64,000 bases of DNA from Pollenia angustigena. Lineage: Eukaryota > Arthropoda > Insecta > Diptera > Polleniidae. The stretch lies in contig OV884056.1 in NCBI GenBank assembly GCA_930367215.1, positions 91,895,285 to 91,959,284 on the forward strand. The letters run 5' to 3'. Under the pieces are notes generated by a model. The model did no database searches, was not told the origin of the DNA, and saw only the letters and a program-made list of their open reading frames with translations. Of the stretch, positions 20,451 through 30,491 are shown piece after piece; positions within the stretch are counted from its first letter, which is position 1; the number at the start of each line of letters is the position of its first letter. The translations under genes and the position numbers were made by a program.

Positions 20451-20920
20451 TACGATAATTTCTATAATTGTTTGAAAAACGGCAAAAATTTTGAGTTTTT
20501 AATGAAGACTGACTTTAAAAAATATCGAATTCGATAGTCGTATTTCAATATCGATATATCGATGTATCGGTATTTTAAGTATCGGCGATATATAAATCGA
20601 TTATTTTTTTTAAATATCGATATTTTTATATATCGATATTTTTTGCCCATTCCTACTACCTAGTAAGTATTATTTTTAATGAATGAGTGGTCTTGACCAT
20701 TCATTAAAACAAGCTTTGTTTACATATTATAACGGGACGTAATAAATTTGAAAATGAAAAATGTCCCCAAAATATTTTTAGGGCCTTATTTAATTTCAGT
20801 ACCCAAAAAAATGAAATAAATCCCCAAAAAACGTTGTTGTTGCCTCTCATATATTTTTTTGGGGAGTTATTTCATTTCCGTTTTGGGGACTTATTTCGTG
20901 GGGGGCTATTTCATGCCGCC

Positions 20921-21125
20921 GTGTTTCACCAGATCGTTCAGAGACGAAATACAGGCGATGACTAACCTGCACTTCACTTTCGAAGAAGATAGCGCTCTAA
21001 GATCGGCTTGGCCAACCGACATTATAATAATCTCAAGCCCTTTGCCCTCCTCCTCAGACATTCATCAGCGCATATGAGGATGGCGTAGTTCCCCGCCTGA
21101 AAGATCGTAGGCTGTTTGCCGATTG
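20921..21125 (-). pseudogene. Non-LTR retrotransposon RNase H domain, 5' part
   Basis: The minus strand reads FQAGNYAILICADECLRRRA then, after a one-base frameshift, GLEIIIMSVGQADLRALSSS, KCRLVIACISSLNDLVKH. It joins directly to NDLNLCWVP at 14284. In the RNase H fold the acidic residues sit in F-Q-A-E and D-S-x-A-A-L; here they have become G and G/D-shifted, so the domain is dead as well as frameshifted. The reverse transcriptase that should precede it (higher coordinates) is not found after 21130. Confidence 0.7.
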
Positions 21126-21409
21126 GCAAGCCTGGTTATAAAAACTTTTTCCAGGTCGTCCTGAGTTATTTGTGAGTAAAACATTAATTACTTTAAGTAA
21201 AAAATCGTATAAAAATAAAACGTGAAAGTGAAGAAATTACAAGTTTGTTGTGCAATCACGGTGCTAAGGAAAGCCATGGCAATCTTCAAAATAAAAAGGT
21301 GCCAAGTATTTTGTCTTTGCAAGAATTTGAGGACGGAAAGAACACCATTTTATCTTTCAGCAGCAGCTATGGTGCCGAACGTTTATCTGGCAGTTTTTTT
21401 TAAATAACA

Positions 21410-21545
21410 AAAGATAAACTCAATGCTTACTTTTGGTGTTTTGTCTAAGCTTTGATATCGTTGGCAAGTTTAGCTTTTTCAAATTATTCGGAAAAGGTTT
21501 CCTGATGATCTGGCCCAAGCAACCAGTGAAATGCGCATAGAAATT
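21410..21545 (+). repeat. Repeat shared with 28322-28515
   Basis: Shared phrases are AGATAAACTCA, TTTTGTCTAAGCT-TTGATATC, CTGATGATCTGGCCCAAGCA and ACCAGTGAAATGCGCAT. No inverted ends or gene were found. It is an unclassified dispersed repeat. Confidence 0.6.
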
Positions 21546-21654
21546 AGTTTTAACTAAACAATGAATTTCAGTTTATTAATATAAAATTGGGAAATTAGCA
21601 CGTTGTAGAGAAATCTTGTTAATAATAAATTTTGTATTCCCAAAAATAACTTAT

Positions 21655-21945
21655 AGTGTTTTCTTTTCTACAAAAAAAATGTGACATTTTGTTTAAAAAA
21701 AAATGCAATTTGGTGAAAATGAAAAATGTCAAATGGTGTTTTCTTTTCTACAAAAAAAGTTGACATTTTATTTAAAAAAATTAAATTTGGTGTCTGTTTC
21801 TTAAAAATTTTGCTCCCGAAAAGGGTGAGTTTTTTAGAATAAAACAAGCCACCCCTTTCGGGAGCAAAATTTTTAAGAAACAGAAACCAAATTGAATTTT
21901 TTTAAATAAAATGTCAACTTTTTTTGTAGAAAAGAAAACACCATT
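21655..21945. repeat. Long palindrome (foldback) with an extra third arm
   Basis: 21732-21945 is an inverted repeat with arms of about 95 bp, from AATGGTGTTTTCTTTTCTAC to GTAGAAAAGAAAACACCATT, around a 25-bp spacer. The inner arms include GCTCCCGAAAAGGGTG/CACCCCTTTCGGGAGC. A partial third arm (21655-21716, AGTGTTTTCTTTTCTAC) lies before it in direct orientation. Looks like a foldback transposon. Confidence 0.8.
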
Positions 21946-22319
21946 AGATATTTTTCATTTATGTTCCACATTGTATTTCAATACGCATTTAAAAAACATT
22001 TGGGAATAAAGTTTGAAAGCAACTTGAAAATAAATGCATTTCTCAATTTGTTGAGAATGCTATGATTTTTAAATGATTTTCATATCACTTTCAAACGTTT
22101 GTCGTTTGAGAAAAGGTTTGATTTAATATCATTGAATTTCAAATTGGAAATGACTTCAAATCAAACCTCTGTTTTTGTTGGGTTGTGGTATAAGTAGTAA
22201 AAGATAAAAGAATAATCAATTACCATGATTTTTATATCAAAAACTCATTAATTTTGTTTTGCTCCTCAAATCTCTAAAACAAGAATATTGTATTGCCAAA
22301 TACTACAAATCATTTAATT

Positions 22320-22870
22320 CTGACTTCTTAACGAGAGATGTGCGCGTGATCTGAATTTTTGAAATCAATTACTAGTGATTGTAATTACTTTAAAAATTAA
22401 TCACGCATGAGAGAGTTAGCGTGATTGCAATATAAAAATTGCTAGCGTGATTGTGAATTTACGAATTTACGCGCTTATAAAGCTGGGGAAAAAATTATTT
22501 ATGGGTCGATTACGGATTGCAACTAAACTGAAGTTGAGTTGCCAGCAGCGAAATCAGGCAACGCCGTTCTTGTTTACCCATCTTCAGTTCAGTTGCCTAC
22601 CGTAATCGATCCTTAAATCTTTTTTTTTTTTTTTAAATGAAAAATTATTAAAAAAAAAATTTTAATAATACATATTAAAATTCATTAAAAAGTACTTTAA
22701 TTATGCCTCGTGTATTATTAAAAAAGTACTTTTTTTTAAAAAATATTTTGTAAATCTAAGCGATTGCGAGACCTAAAACATGTAACGTAAGTCAGCGTGA
22801 GTGATAACCGAATATTTTGTAAGCGAGCTTGCGTAATCGTAAGAATTTCAAAACAAAACACTTCGTGCTT
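22320..22870. repeat. Region with repeated AGCGTGATTG words
   Basis: AATCACGC/GCGTGATTG and related GTAAGTCAGCGTGAGTG phrases recur on both sides of the MITE 22503-22612. They look like the subterminal words of another TIR element, but I could not fix its ends. Confidence 0.35.
22503..22612. mobile_element. 110-bp Harbinger-like MITE
   Basis: GGGTCGATTACGGATTGCAA mirrors TTGCCTACCGTAATCGATCC; CTGAAGTTGAGTTGCC is mirrored inside. TTA lies one base before the left end and directly after the right end. The ends are similar to 4654-4826. Confidence 0.6.
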
Positions 22871-22919
22871 GAACGTGCCGGATTATATATCCTTCCTTGG
22901 TGACCGAGTGCAATCTTAA

Positions 22920-24270
22920 GTAAAAAAAAAAAAAAAAATACTCACGCCCACATCCCTTACAAAATCTTTAGTTTAGTCATGTGAAAAGATTAAGAAAAAA
23001 ACATACTGCAACAATTTATATTGTATAAATGTGTGCACAAGAATGTATTTTCATTTCACAAAAAAAGTACTTACCAAGTACTAATGAAACTTTGTAACAA
23101 TATTTTAGTTTTAAAAGCCCTTTGTTTCTTTGTCAGACAAACAAAAACAACAAAAAAGGAAACAATTGAGACATGTTTTCTTTTCTTTTATATTATGTTT
23201 TTCAAATTTTATTTTCTTCTTAAGGCTAAAGTGTCTCAAAGCTGATTTTGGTTCTGCTACTGCTGCTGCTGCTGCCCGGAGTAGACCAGGGCAAAAGTTA
23301 AATGCTGTGTAAATAACGTATTCGCCACAGGAGACACACGTGTCGCAGTTAGTTAACCCAACCATGTCATTTAACAAATGAAGTGTGACTAGCGCGTCAT
23401 TTACAAAAAAAAGTTAACTTTCCCTTTATGCTTAACACTCACTCACTTGCGGGCTTATGCGAACTAGACATATGGAGTCCAAGAAATACGGCAAATTTTC
23501 GAACAAGTTTTTGTGCGAAACCTTAAAGGGGTTTCGTAGTTTGTTTGCCTTTTTGCAGTTAAAATTAACAAATGCAATACATTTTTTAAATAACTGAAAT
23601 GTCATTTCTAATTCAGGCTCGAAGTTGATGAAAGGGTTTCTTTCTTTATTCATTTCCATTTTTATTTTTAATTTGACAGTTACAGCTGTCATTAAATTGA
23701 GTTTTGCTAGACAAATTATGTCTCCTTTTTTTATTTTAAAAGTAAAAGAATTTTTCTGATTATTTATTTACAAAATTTAAATTTTGTTACAGGATGTCCT
23801 GACTTTTAAAACTCTTTCATGTTTAATACAAGAAAATTTAGCGTTTTTTCTTTGTTGTTTGTATGTAAATTGCTGTAGCTTTAAGCCGTTTTTTTCTTTT
23901 GAATTCAAATCCTTTTGGGAATGGCGCACAAAAAGGGGAAACGTGATCGGAAGTAAAGTTGAATATTCTCACGCAAAACGTGCGTAAAAATGTGCAAGTA
24001 TTCGTCAGTCAGTCAGTCAGTTATTCTTTCATTGATATTATTAAATTGTTGCTGTTTTCCAATTCTATAGAATTTTATGTATGTATGTATGTATATATTT
24101 TTGTAGTTTATTTTTCAATATGCTCAATTAAACTTTTTAACCATAAATGTTATTCTTTGCCATCAATTGTATGGTTTTCTATTTAAGTCCTTTTAAGTTT
24201 AAAATCGAAGTATAATTTTAAAACTTTTAAAAGCCATATTTTCTTTTTATTGCACCGTTTTTAAATAATA
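22920..24270. other. AT-rich stretch without a recognised element
   Basis: It contains a poly(A) run (22921-22939), a CTG run (23258-23275), a GTCAGTCAGTCAGTCA run (24004-24020) and an ATGT run (24078-24092). The reading frames here are short and have no recognisable domain. No convincing exon. Confidence 0.4.
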
Positions 24271-24321
24271 CTTACTGAGCTACCTAAATAAGAGCGGCAA
24301 GCGTCTGTTTTATGTCAAAAC

Positions 24322-25502
24322 TAGAGTTGTCAACCGATTAAGAATAATTCGATTAATCGATCAAACAAAAACACACTCTTGTTCGAATAATTTTACAATG
24401 GCGATTTTCGAATAACGAATAAGTCGATTAAATTATGTCGATTAATCGAACAATCTTTTTTTTATTAAAAAATAAATTAATAAAAGACTAATAAGAAATA
24501 AAAGCTTAGAATTTGATTTATTCTCATACGTTTTAAGCGATTTTATACAAAATGTAGAAAAAGTAAAAAATATTGTTGCTATTTGCATTCATTGTAATTA
24601 ATCCCAATGTTTACTAGGCAAAAACCATGTTAAGTATTCATTGTATTTCAAAAATATATCTTATGTTCGTATTAAACAAATCTTTGGTAAACAATTGTAA
24701 CAGCTGTTTTCTTTTTAAATCAAACGTTAAACAATTTTCATGAAATGTTGATTAAGTTAATCAGAGCCGTTCACATTACATTTGAGATGATTTAGATGAC
24801 AGATGATAAACAAAAAAAAAAATGCAACACACAAATTAAAATTTCTTTAAATTATTAAAAATGGATAAAAAATACTTTAATAAAGTGATCAGAACATCAT
24901 TTTAAACATATTAATTATGGAATTGTGAAAATTTACGAATTATTTAAAGTCAAATAAAAACATTAAGAAGAAAACGCGTTTAAAGTGTGAACATAGCATA
25001 AGCGTCACAATATTACAATAGAAAACGATGCAGTAGAAGATAATCCAACGATATCAAAATATGCCGAACTTTTTAGAATGGAAAAATAAATACAGAGAGA
25101 CTGCGGTTGTTTTATAGAAGAAGTTGTACGCAGAAGTTTGGCTGAAGATGGAAGGGCTGCAAACGCCTTTTGAAAATCCAAAGTTGTATCGGATTATTTA
25201 AGAATTAAGGATTTTACGATTCCTTTAAGTAATACAACGATATGGAGCTTAGATGAAAAGTTGTACGCATCAAAAAAAGAAGTCATAGTGGATTTGAGAA
25301 AAAATAAAGAAGAAAATGGAAGATTTTCCATAGTTGTAAATTAACGGACGGATGTATCTTATTTAAAATATGTAATTTTTTTATTCGTTATTCTCATCGA
25401 TTAATCGAATAATTTTTCAGATTTAATCGTTAGATCGAACGAACAAAAACAATTATTTGAATTATTCGAACAAAGCTGAAAGGCGAATAATTGACAACTC
25501 TA
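24322..25502 (+). mobile_element. hAT-type element with ATTCGATTAATCGA words
   Basis: Termini TAGAGTTGTCAA and TTGACAACTCTA; perfect 8-bp duplication GTCAAAAC (24314-24321, 25503-25510). Both ends are filled with ATTCGATTAATCG words. The centre contains part of a transposase (25028-25375). Confidence 0.85.
25028..25375 (+). pseudogene. hAT transposase fragment up to the first catalytic motif
   Basis: Readable pieces in one direction are EEVVRRSLAEDGRAANAF, DYLRIKDFTIPLSNTTIWSL, KEVIVDLRKNKEENGRFSIV and RTDVSYL. The order and the final block (G-R-F-S-I-V-V-x-x-x-T-D-x-S-Y) match the region of hAT transposases that holds the first catalytic aspartate (normally V-D-E-W-T-D). Here V-N-stop-R-T-D replaces it, so the residue is lost. 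Stops also interrupt upstream. The zinc finger, the rest of the catalytic core and the dimerisation domain are missing. Confidence 0.55.
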
Positions 25503-26379
25503 GTCAAAACTCATCATTTTCATAAAGTTTAAACGAAGCAAACCTTTAGAACGCGAATTTAACACCACCCGGCTGGAAAATCTTATTTGATAGTTCGCTT
25601 GGTAGTGTTATTTTATTGAAAATGTATTGGCAATAGAATTTGCATATTTAAAAAAACGCTTTCCGCTCTTGTTTAGGTAGCTCTGTTAGATCCTTGGCTT
25701 ATTATTGTATAACCATGGCTTAGATCTAAAATGTAGTGGATTCTTATATGTTCTTGAGTGAAGTTCTTGCTGATTCACAAAAACTGTAGGGCAAAATTTC
25801 AGAATACATACCCTGCAATCAATTTGGTAGTCGACTACAAAAAAAAAAAAAAAACGCATTTACAATTAACTTTTAAACAACTAACTATAAGCTAACTAGA
25901 AGATAATGCAGAAATTCCCCGAAATTAATGCGAGTGAATTCTCTACGGTAATTTTTTTTGTTTTCATTCGTTTCTTGTCTTTGTTTTCTTTTGTTATTTA
26001 GAATTTTGATTTTTATAACTGTTTATTGTTTTGTATGTGCAAAATTTTTGTGTCGCACTCGGCTTTCTGTACTGATACCGAAGAGGTTTTCGGTTCCGAT
26101 CGACCTCAAAGAATACAGAGGTATGACCAGGAGTGTGGTAACGCCACAGCAGATAAAATGCTGCATACCAAGCAGCCCTTCAGCCATTTTTTACGCAAGA
26201 CGAGAAAAATGCTGCCAACCTTTAAATAGGGACAGAGAAAGGATGAGCGATGCCCGTTCAGACGCAAAAGAACAAGAAAGGCGTGAGGGTGATGAAATTC
26301 AGATACACCATGGTAGAAATAAAACCCAGAAATAATTTAAAAAAATCAAGCGTCAAACGGAATGATTTAAGTGTGGCAC

Positions 26380-26835
26380 ATCTCTTGTGGGTACAGCGAT
26401 GGCAATCCGGTAACCGACGCGCCAGGCACATTGATGTTGTGAAAGGAGCATTTCTCCAAGTTTCTAACAGGTGATGACGATAATTATTTAACGAAATGCT
26501 AGTCAACTACGACGGCAACTACATATTGCTACAAAATAAAAATAGCTAAAGCCCTATTAAAAAAATAAAGCCGGATGCGCGGATAGCCTTCCAGCTAAAA
26601 GCCGGTGGCGAAGAACTAGTAAGGTTCATGCACCAACTCTTATGCAAAATATAGTCAGAAAAAAGCATGCCAGATGATTGTAATATCAGTGTCAGCTGCC
26701 GTATCCACAAGAAAGGAGACCCTACGATTTGTAGCAACTTACAAGATACATTCAACCGTAATATGCGAAAGCCTTCAGCCGTACCCCAACAATCTTGTAG
26801 GAAAATATCAGTGTGGATTTATCTACAGATTTGCT
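26380..26835 (+). pseudogene. Non-LTR reverse transcriptase relic, + strand
   Basis: Pieces in order are SDGNPVTDAPGTLMLWKEHF, LTGDDDNYLT, LKAGGEELVRFMHQLLCKI, SEKSMPDDCNISV, HKKGDPTICSN, CESLQPYPNNLVGKYQCGF. This is the linker and first fingers/palm blocks of a non-LTR reverse transcriptase (H-K-K-G-D-P-T-I-C-x-N-Y-R is characteristic). Frameshifts and a stop occur and the Y-R-G-I-S-L block is damaged. The catalytic F-A-D-D motif is absent because the sequence stops at 26835, where an unrelated reverse transcriptase on the other strand begins. Upstream 26090-26380 probably belongs to the same element. Confidence 0.7.
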
Positions 26836-27590
26836 GTGAGGTAGATAGCAAATTTCTTGGAATATACATCCTCAGATGAATATCAATGACCCCCACAAGA
26901 GTCTTGAGAAAAAATGAGGACAGGCTGATTGGCCTATAGTTTTTAGGATTTGTGTGGGATGTTTCCCACCTTGAACTTAGTCCAGCGGATACGAACGTAC
27001 GAGAAACTAATGCATTCCGTGTAAATAGCGGACAGCCAAGGAATTAGAATTAGAATTAGAAGGTCCGCATTCTTCTGAATGTCGACCGAAATGATACCGT
27101 CCAGACCAGGTGACTCAAAGGAGTCGAAGCTCCTTATCGCCCAATTAAGTCTATCATAAAACAAAGAAATGGACATAGGCCCAGGCTCTGACAAGCAATT
27201 GTTCTTCGGTGGTGTTGGAAGGGAATTGCCAGGAAAGCGTGTGTCAATTAACACCTCCAACGTCTCCTGACTATTCGTAGTCCAGCTACCATCAGCTTTC
27301 TGAATGTAGCTAGGGACAGCCGGGCAAGCAGCCATTATTTTGCGAAATCGGTTTGTCTACGGGGAGCCTTCCATGCGGCTGCAAAAGTTCCACCATGCAT
27401 TTCGTTTCGCCGATTTAACTAAGTTCTTAAAACTATTCAATGCCGACTTATTTTCCAGACGCTTAGCCATATTGAATAACCTTCGACAGTCTTTGGGAGA
27501 ATGTGCGATCTCATGGCTCCATTATGGTGTTTTACTCCCTTATTTCTTACCTGCAGGCCAGTGTAGGACGCAGTGCCTCCGATGATGAAT
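26832..27590 (-). pseudogene. Non-LTR reverse transcriptase relic, - strand (LOA/I/Jockey-like)
   Basis: Reading leftwards from 27590: NMAKRLENKSALNSFKN, AKRNAWWNFCSRMEG, VPSYIQKADGSWTTN, VLIDTRFPGNS, DRLNWAIRSFDSFESPGLDG, IPWLSAIYTECISFSYV, then after a frameshift HTNPKNYRPISLSSFFLKTL and PRNLLSTSQQ. This is the region between endonuclease and reverse transcriptase plus RT blocks 0-2 (S-P-G-x-D-G, N-Y-R-P-I-S-L). One frame stays open for 130 codons (26943-27335). It ends before the catalytic block at 26832, meeting the + strand relic tail to tail. No 3' end or poly(A). Confidence 0.75.
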
Positions 27591-27703
27591 AATTCTTTCA
27601 AAAACATTGAAAACTTTTTTGAAATTTAGCAATATTTTTGACTAAAAAGCAGCGTGAACTTATTTGTAATACTAAAACCTAATTAAAAGTAATATTAATA
27701 ATA

Positions 27704-27990
27704 CGAGGGCGGGCAATAAGTTTGTGACCTTTTAAATGAAAAACAGGTTTTTGAATAAAAAAAAATCATTTAATTTTTCAACGTAGTCGCCATTGAGCTC
27801 TAAACAATTTGTCTAACGTTTCTCCAATTTGGTTTTCACTTCCAAAAAAATAAGATTTTTCAGGTCACCAAAATAGGTATTTGTTTAGGAGATCTCTTTC
27901 CACCGAGCCATTTCGTAATGTTTGGAAACAAGAAATAGTCACTTGGGGCTAAATCCGGAGGTAGGAACGATAACGGAACAAGCAATTTGT
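27704..27990 (-). pseudogene. Mariner transposase C-terminal end with one TIR
   Basis: TACGAGGGCGGGCAATAAG at 27707 is a typical mariner end. Inside, the minus strand gives PEKSYFFGSENQIGETLDKL in one frame and LEVKTKLEKR, CLELNGDYVEKLNDFF in another: the mariner C-terminal tail (D-L-E-K-S-Y-F-x-x-G-x-x-K-L-x-x-R-W-x-K-C-I-E-L-x-G-D-Y-V-E-K). A second TIR and the catalytic core are missing, so the copy is truncated at about 27990. Confidence 0.75.
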
Positions 27991-28321
27991 AGCCTTATTT
28001 ACGAGTTGTTTCCGTGAAACGTTTAATGAGCATGCGAAATTAATTTTTTCCATTTTCTCCTCAAATCATGAGTTAGTCTGCAATCAATGGCTTTCAAAAA
28101 ATTTTGACAGCAGTCAGAAACACCTAAACAAGAGCGGAAGGAGTTTTCTAGGCAGCATACCGAAATAGTGTAGATGCGACGCTTTGCAGTTGGAAAATCC
28201 GATTTTGACAACGCTTTCTATGGTGCAGTTGGCCGCTCTTTTTAATACATAATGGAAATTTTTTATTTATCTATTTCCATTTTTTGTGGGTTTTTATTAA
28301 ACAGAAGAGTTATGTAAGAAA

Positions 28322-28515
28322 AGATAAACTCACCGTTTATTGTTGTTGTTTTGTTTAGGCTGTGATAACGTTGCAAGTAAAACTTGATTGCTTGTAATTC
28401 TCATTCGCTTTACAGTTTTATATTATACAATTAAAACTGTTTCTCTTTTGTTTTTATTTAGTCTTTAGAAAAAGGTGATCTGGCCTAAGCAACCATTAAA
28501 ATGCGCATGGGAACT
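28322..28515 (+). repeat. Repeat shared with 21410-21545
   Basis: Carries AGATAAACTCA, TTTTGTTTAGGCTGTGATAA, GGTGATCTGGCCTAAGCAAC and AAATGCGCATGGGAACTAG in the same order as 21410-21545, with a longer middle part. Confidence 0.6.
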
Positions 28516-28582
28516 AGCTTATGCCCCAATAATAATTTTCAGTATGTTTATCTTATCAAGAGAGTCAAAAATGTATTATTAA

Positions 28583-28845
28583 GTCTGAGTTCATACGGCT
28601 CATGTCTTATTGACAAGATTCTTCCTTTTTCTTCTTTGAACATGAATTGGCGTTCAAATGATTCATGTCATGTTGACGACATGTGCTTTTTTGATATTGA
28701 AAACAATAACAAAATTAAACAACGAATGAAAAAGCAAAACGTAAAGACAGTACATGCATCTGTGTACTCGTTTCTCTTCCCCTCGTCCCTCTCGCCTATA
28801 AAGTAGCAATCTTGTCAATAAGACATGAGCCGTATGAACTAAGAC
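28583..28845. mobile_element. Harbinger-like MITE with 40-bp TIRs
   Basis: GTCTGAGTTCATACGGCTCA continues to TGACAAGATT and is mirrored almost perfectly at 28808-28845. TAA flanks both ends (28580-28582, 28846-28848). The middle is non-coding and differs from the arms. Confidence 0.8.
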
Positions 28846-28949
28846 TAACACTATTGTTTGTTTGCATTGACGCTTTTGTTTAGGTATGGCGTATCAGCTT
28901 AAAAGCTAAGTGGAAGAAAACATTTTACTTTCCGCTCTTGTTTAGGTAT

Positions 28950-30490
28950 GACTGTAAGAGATACCTGTTGATAAAACCAGTGATTCCCCTTGAGTAAAGA
29001 GGCGGGAAATTCTTAAAGTCACAGACTTATTGAGCCGCCCTCGTCTGTATCAGTTATTTTTTTTAAGGTTTTATTAAAAAAATTAAAAATTCATTGAAAT
29101 AAAAAATAATAATAATAAAGTTTTGTTACCATTCATTTTTTCGTTAATTTCCACTGTAAGATCTTTGTACGTTACATACTTTCAAGTAAAGGAAGTGGGC
29201 GTGTTGAAATAAAAACACTGCCAAACGCCTCTTTTATTACGACATGTTTAAGAAAAATGTGGCAAATTAAATTTTAAACTATGTATGACCATGTCTATTT
29301 CGAAACATCAAGCTAAAATATCCCTTGTGTATTGAATTAAAACAGACTAAGAGTGAATGTACGTCTGTCAGTTTGTCTGTCTGTCTGTACGTTGTGGTTC
29401 TATAAAAAATTGTCATTAATGTTAAAAAGTATAATGGACGTTTTCCGATCGTAAACATTTAACACTCTTTAAACTGACCGGAATCGTTTTTTTTTAAACC
29501 AAAAAAATTCATTTCATTTAAAAAGTTCTGTGGAAAGTAGACTCTGAAAAATGTTTTTAAAGTAAAACTGAAACAAAACAACCACAGCAACAAAATATCG
29601 GTGACAAAGCGTTATACAGTATGACACCACAAAAACATACAGACATTTTTTTGCTTATTTTTTTTTTACTGAATTTGTTGTTGTTTCGGTTTCTTTTTTT
29701 GCAATAGGCGTTACAAAAACCATAACAAAATTCCCCAATGAATATATTTTTTTTATCGTTTCTTTTAGTTTATTTTTATTTTTTTTTATTTGACATATGC
29801 ATACATACAAACTTTCATACACTCAACTGTGCATGAACGTTATTGTTTGTGTGTGCCTGTGCAGGCAAAGAGCAATTTGCCGACGGCAAATTTTCTTTTC
29901 ATTTCATTCACTTGTATGGAGGAATAGAAGGCAAAGCAAAATTAATAAAATGAAAAAAAAAACACACACAAAATGAGGTTTAAACATTTTTCTGTTGTTG
30001 TTTTTTGCAAAAATATTCGTAATGTTATTTATAAGTGCAATCTTAAAAGTCTTTTAGACAATTTTTCTTCGGAACAAATATGTGAAGCTAAAGAAACGAA
30101 ATACCTACCTACGAGAAGAAATTTTTAAGGAATCGGTCACAGATTTTTCGTTAATCTTGCATCGATCGAATTTATTTCCAGTACAATTTGCCCCCATTTA
30201 CTCTTGGATTCGTTTTATTCGCTCATTCGTTCTCTCATTGTTCAATAATTAAAAAAAAAATGTGTTAAAGTTCGGTGGCACAAAAAAGGTGTAACGATAA
30301 ATATAAAACCGACTTTAAGAAGAAACGACAATAATCGCAACGACAAAAATCCTATAATGTAAATGGGCACTTATGCAGGTTTTGCCGTCTCCTATCTTTT
30401 CAAACTTTGCTATTGTAATTAAACTTGAAATTCATTTTTGTGCCACTAACCAGGTAAAACCGGGGAAAAATAAATATATTTTACATGCAT
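28950..30490. other. AT-rich stretch, no mobile element recognised
   Basis: Contains a GTCTGTCTGTCTGT run at 29366-29390 and long T tracts. No open frame of note. It could be undisturbed intron or intergenic host DNA. Confidence 0.4.
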
Positions 30491-30491
30491 A

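Larger units (their letters stand above)
15470..20655. mobile_element. hAT-type element with ATCGATAT arrays
   Basis: TAGGGATGGGCAA at the left and TTGCCCATTCCTA at the right are inverted. The flanks CTACACAG and CTACCTAG match in 6 of 8 positions, as in an aged hAT duplication. Each end carries a dense run of ATCGATAT words (15497-15575 and 20520-20640). A third end of the same kind (TATCGATATT then TTGCTCATCCCTA) occurs at about 18428-18453, so two copies may be joined or nested here. No hAT transposase seen. Confidence 0.6.
14285..20920. mobile_element. 6.6-kb TIR element with 9-bp target duplication
   Basis: Starts GGCGGCATGAAATAG and ends CTATTTCATGCCGCC; the ends match for about 40 bp. 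A perfect 9-bp duplication GTGTTTCAC flanks it (14276-14284, 20921-20929), and removal rejoins an RNase H frame, so the borders are secure. Both ends carry many copies of a word like GAAATAAGTCCCCAA in both orientations (about eight at the left, five at the right). A 9-bp duplication is used by Mutator-like, Merlin and Rehavkus elements; no transposase of these types is recognisable, so the superfamily stays open. Most of its length is later insertions (15470-20655). The original element was probably about 1.4 kb. Confidence 0.8.
24277..25685. mobile_element. CCTAAACAAGAGCGG-ended element with a nested hAT
   Basis: GAGCTACCTAAATAAGAGCG at the left mirrors CGCTCTTGTTTAGGTAGCTC at the right. 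TA adjoins the CCTAAA ends, which suggests a Tc1/mariner-type target. The hAT element 24322-25502 lies 30 bp inside its left end. The remaining 180 bp are non-coding. Related ends occur at 28123-28946. Confidence 0.6.
28123..28946. mobile_element. CCTAAACAAGAGCGG-ended repeat cluster
   Basis: A left end (CCTAAACAAGAGCGGAAGG) at 28123 and two right ends of the same type (TTTGTTTAGG-TA at 28884 and CTTTCCGCTCTTGTTTAGG-TA at 28946), plus GGCCGCTCTTT at 28229, show several overlapping copies or partial copies of the family that ends 24277-25685. The repeat 28322-28515 and MITE 28583-28845 are included. Confidence 0.55.

Noticed and set aside
23258..23285. CTG/CAG triplet run as a polyglutamine or polyalanine exon
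   Set aside because: Only five or six units, and the surrounding frames end quickly without splice signals.
26026..26474. Overlapping open frames of 125, 67 and 74 codons near a retrotransposon
   Set aside because: Only scattered phrases match the linker of the + strand reverse transcriptase; the frames themselves are not conserved protein.
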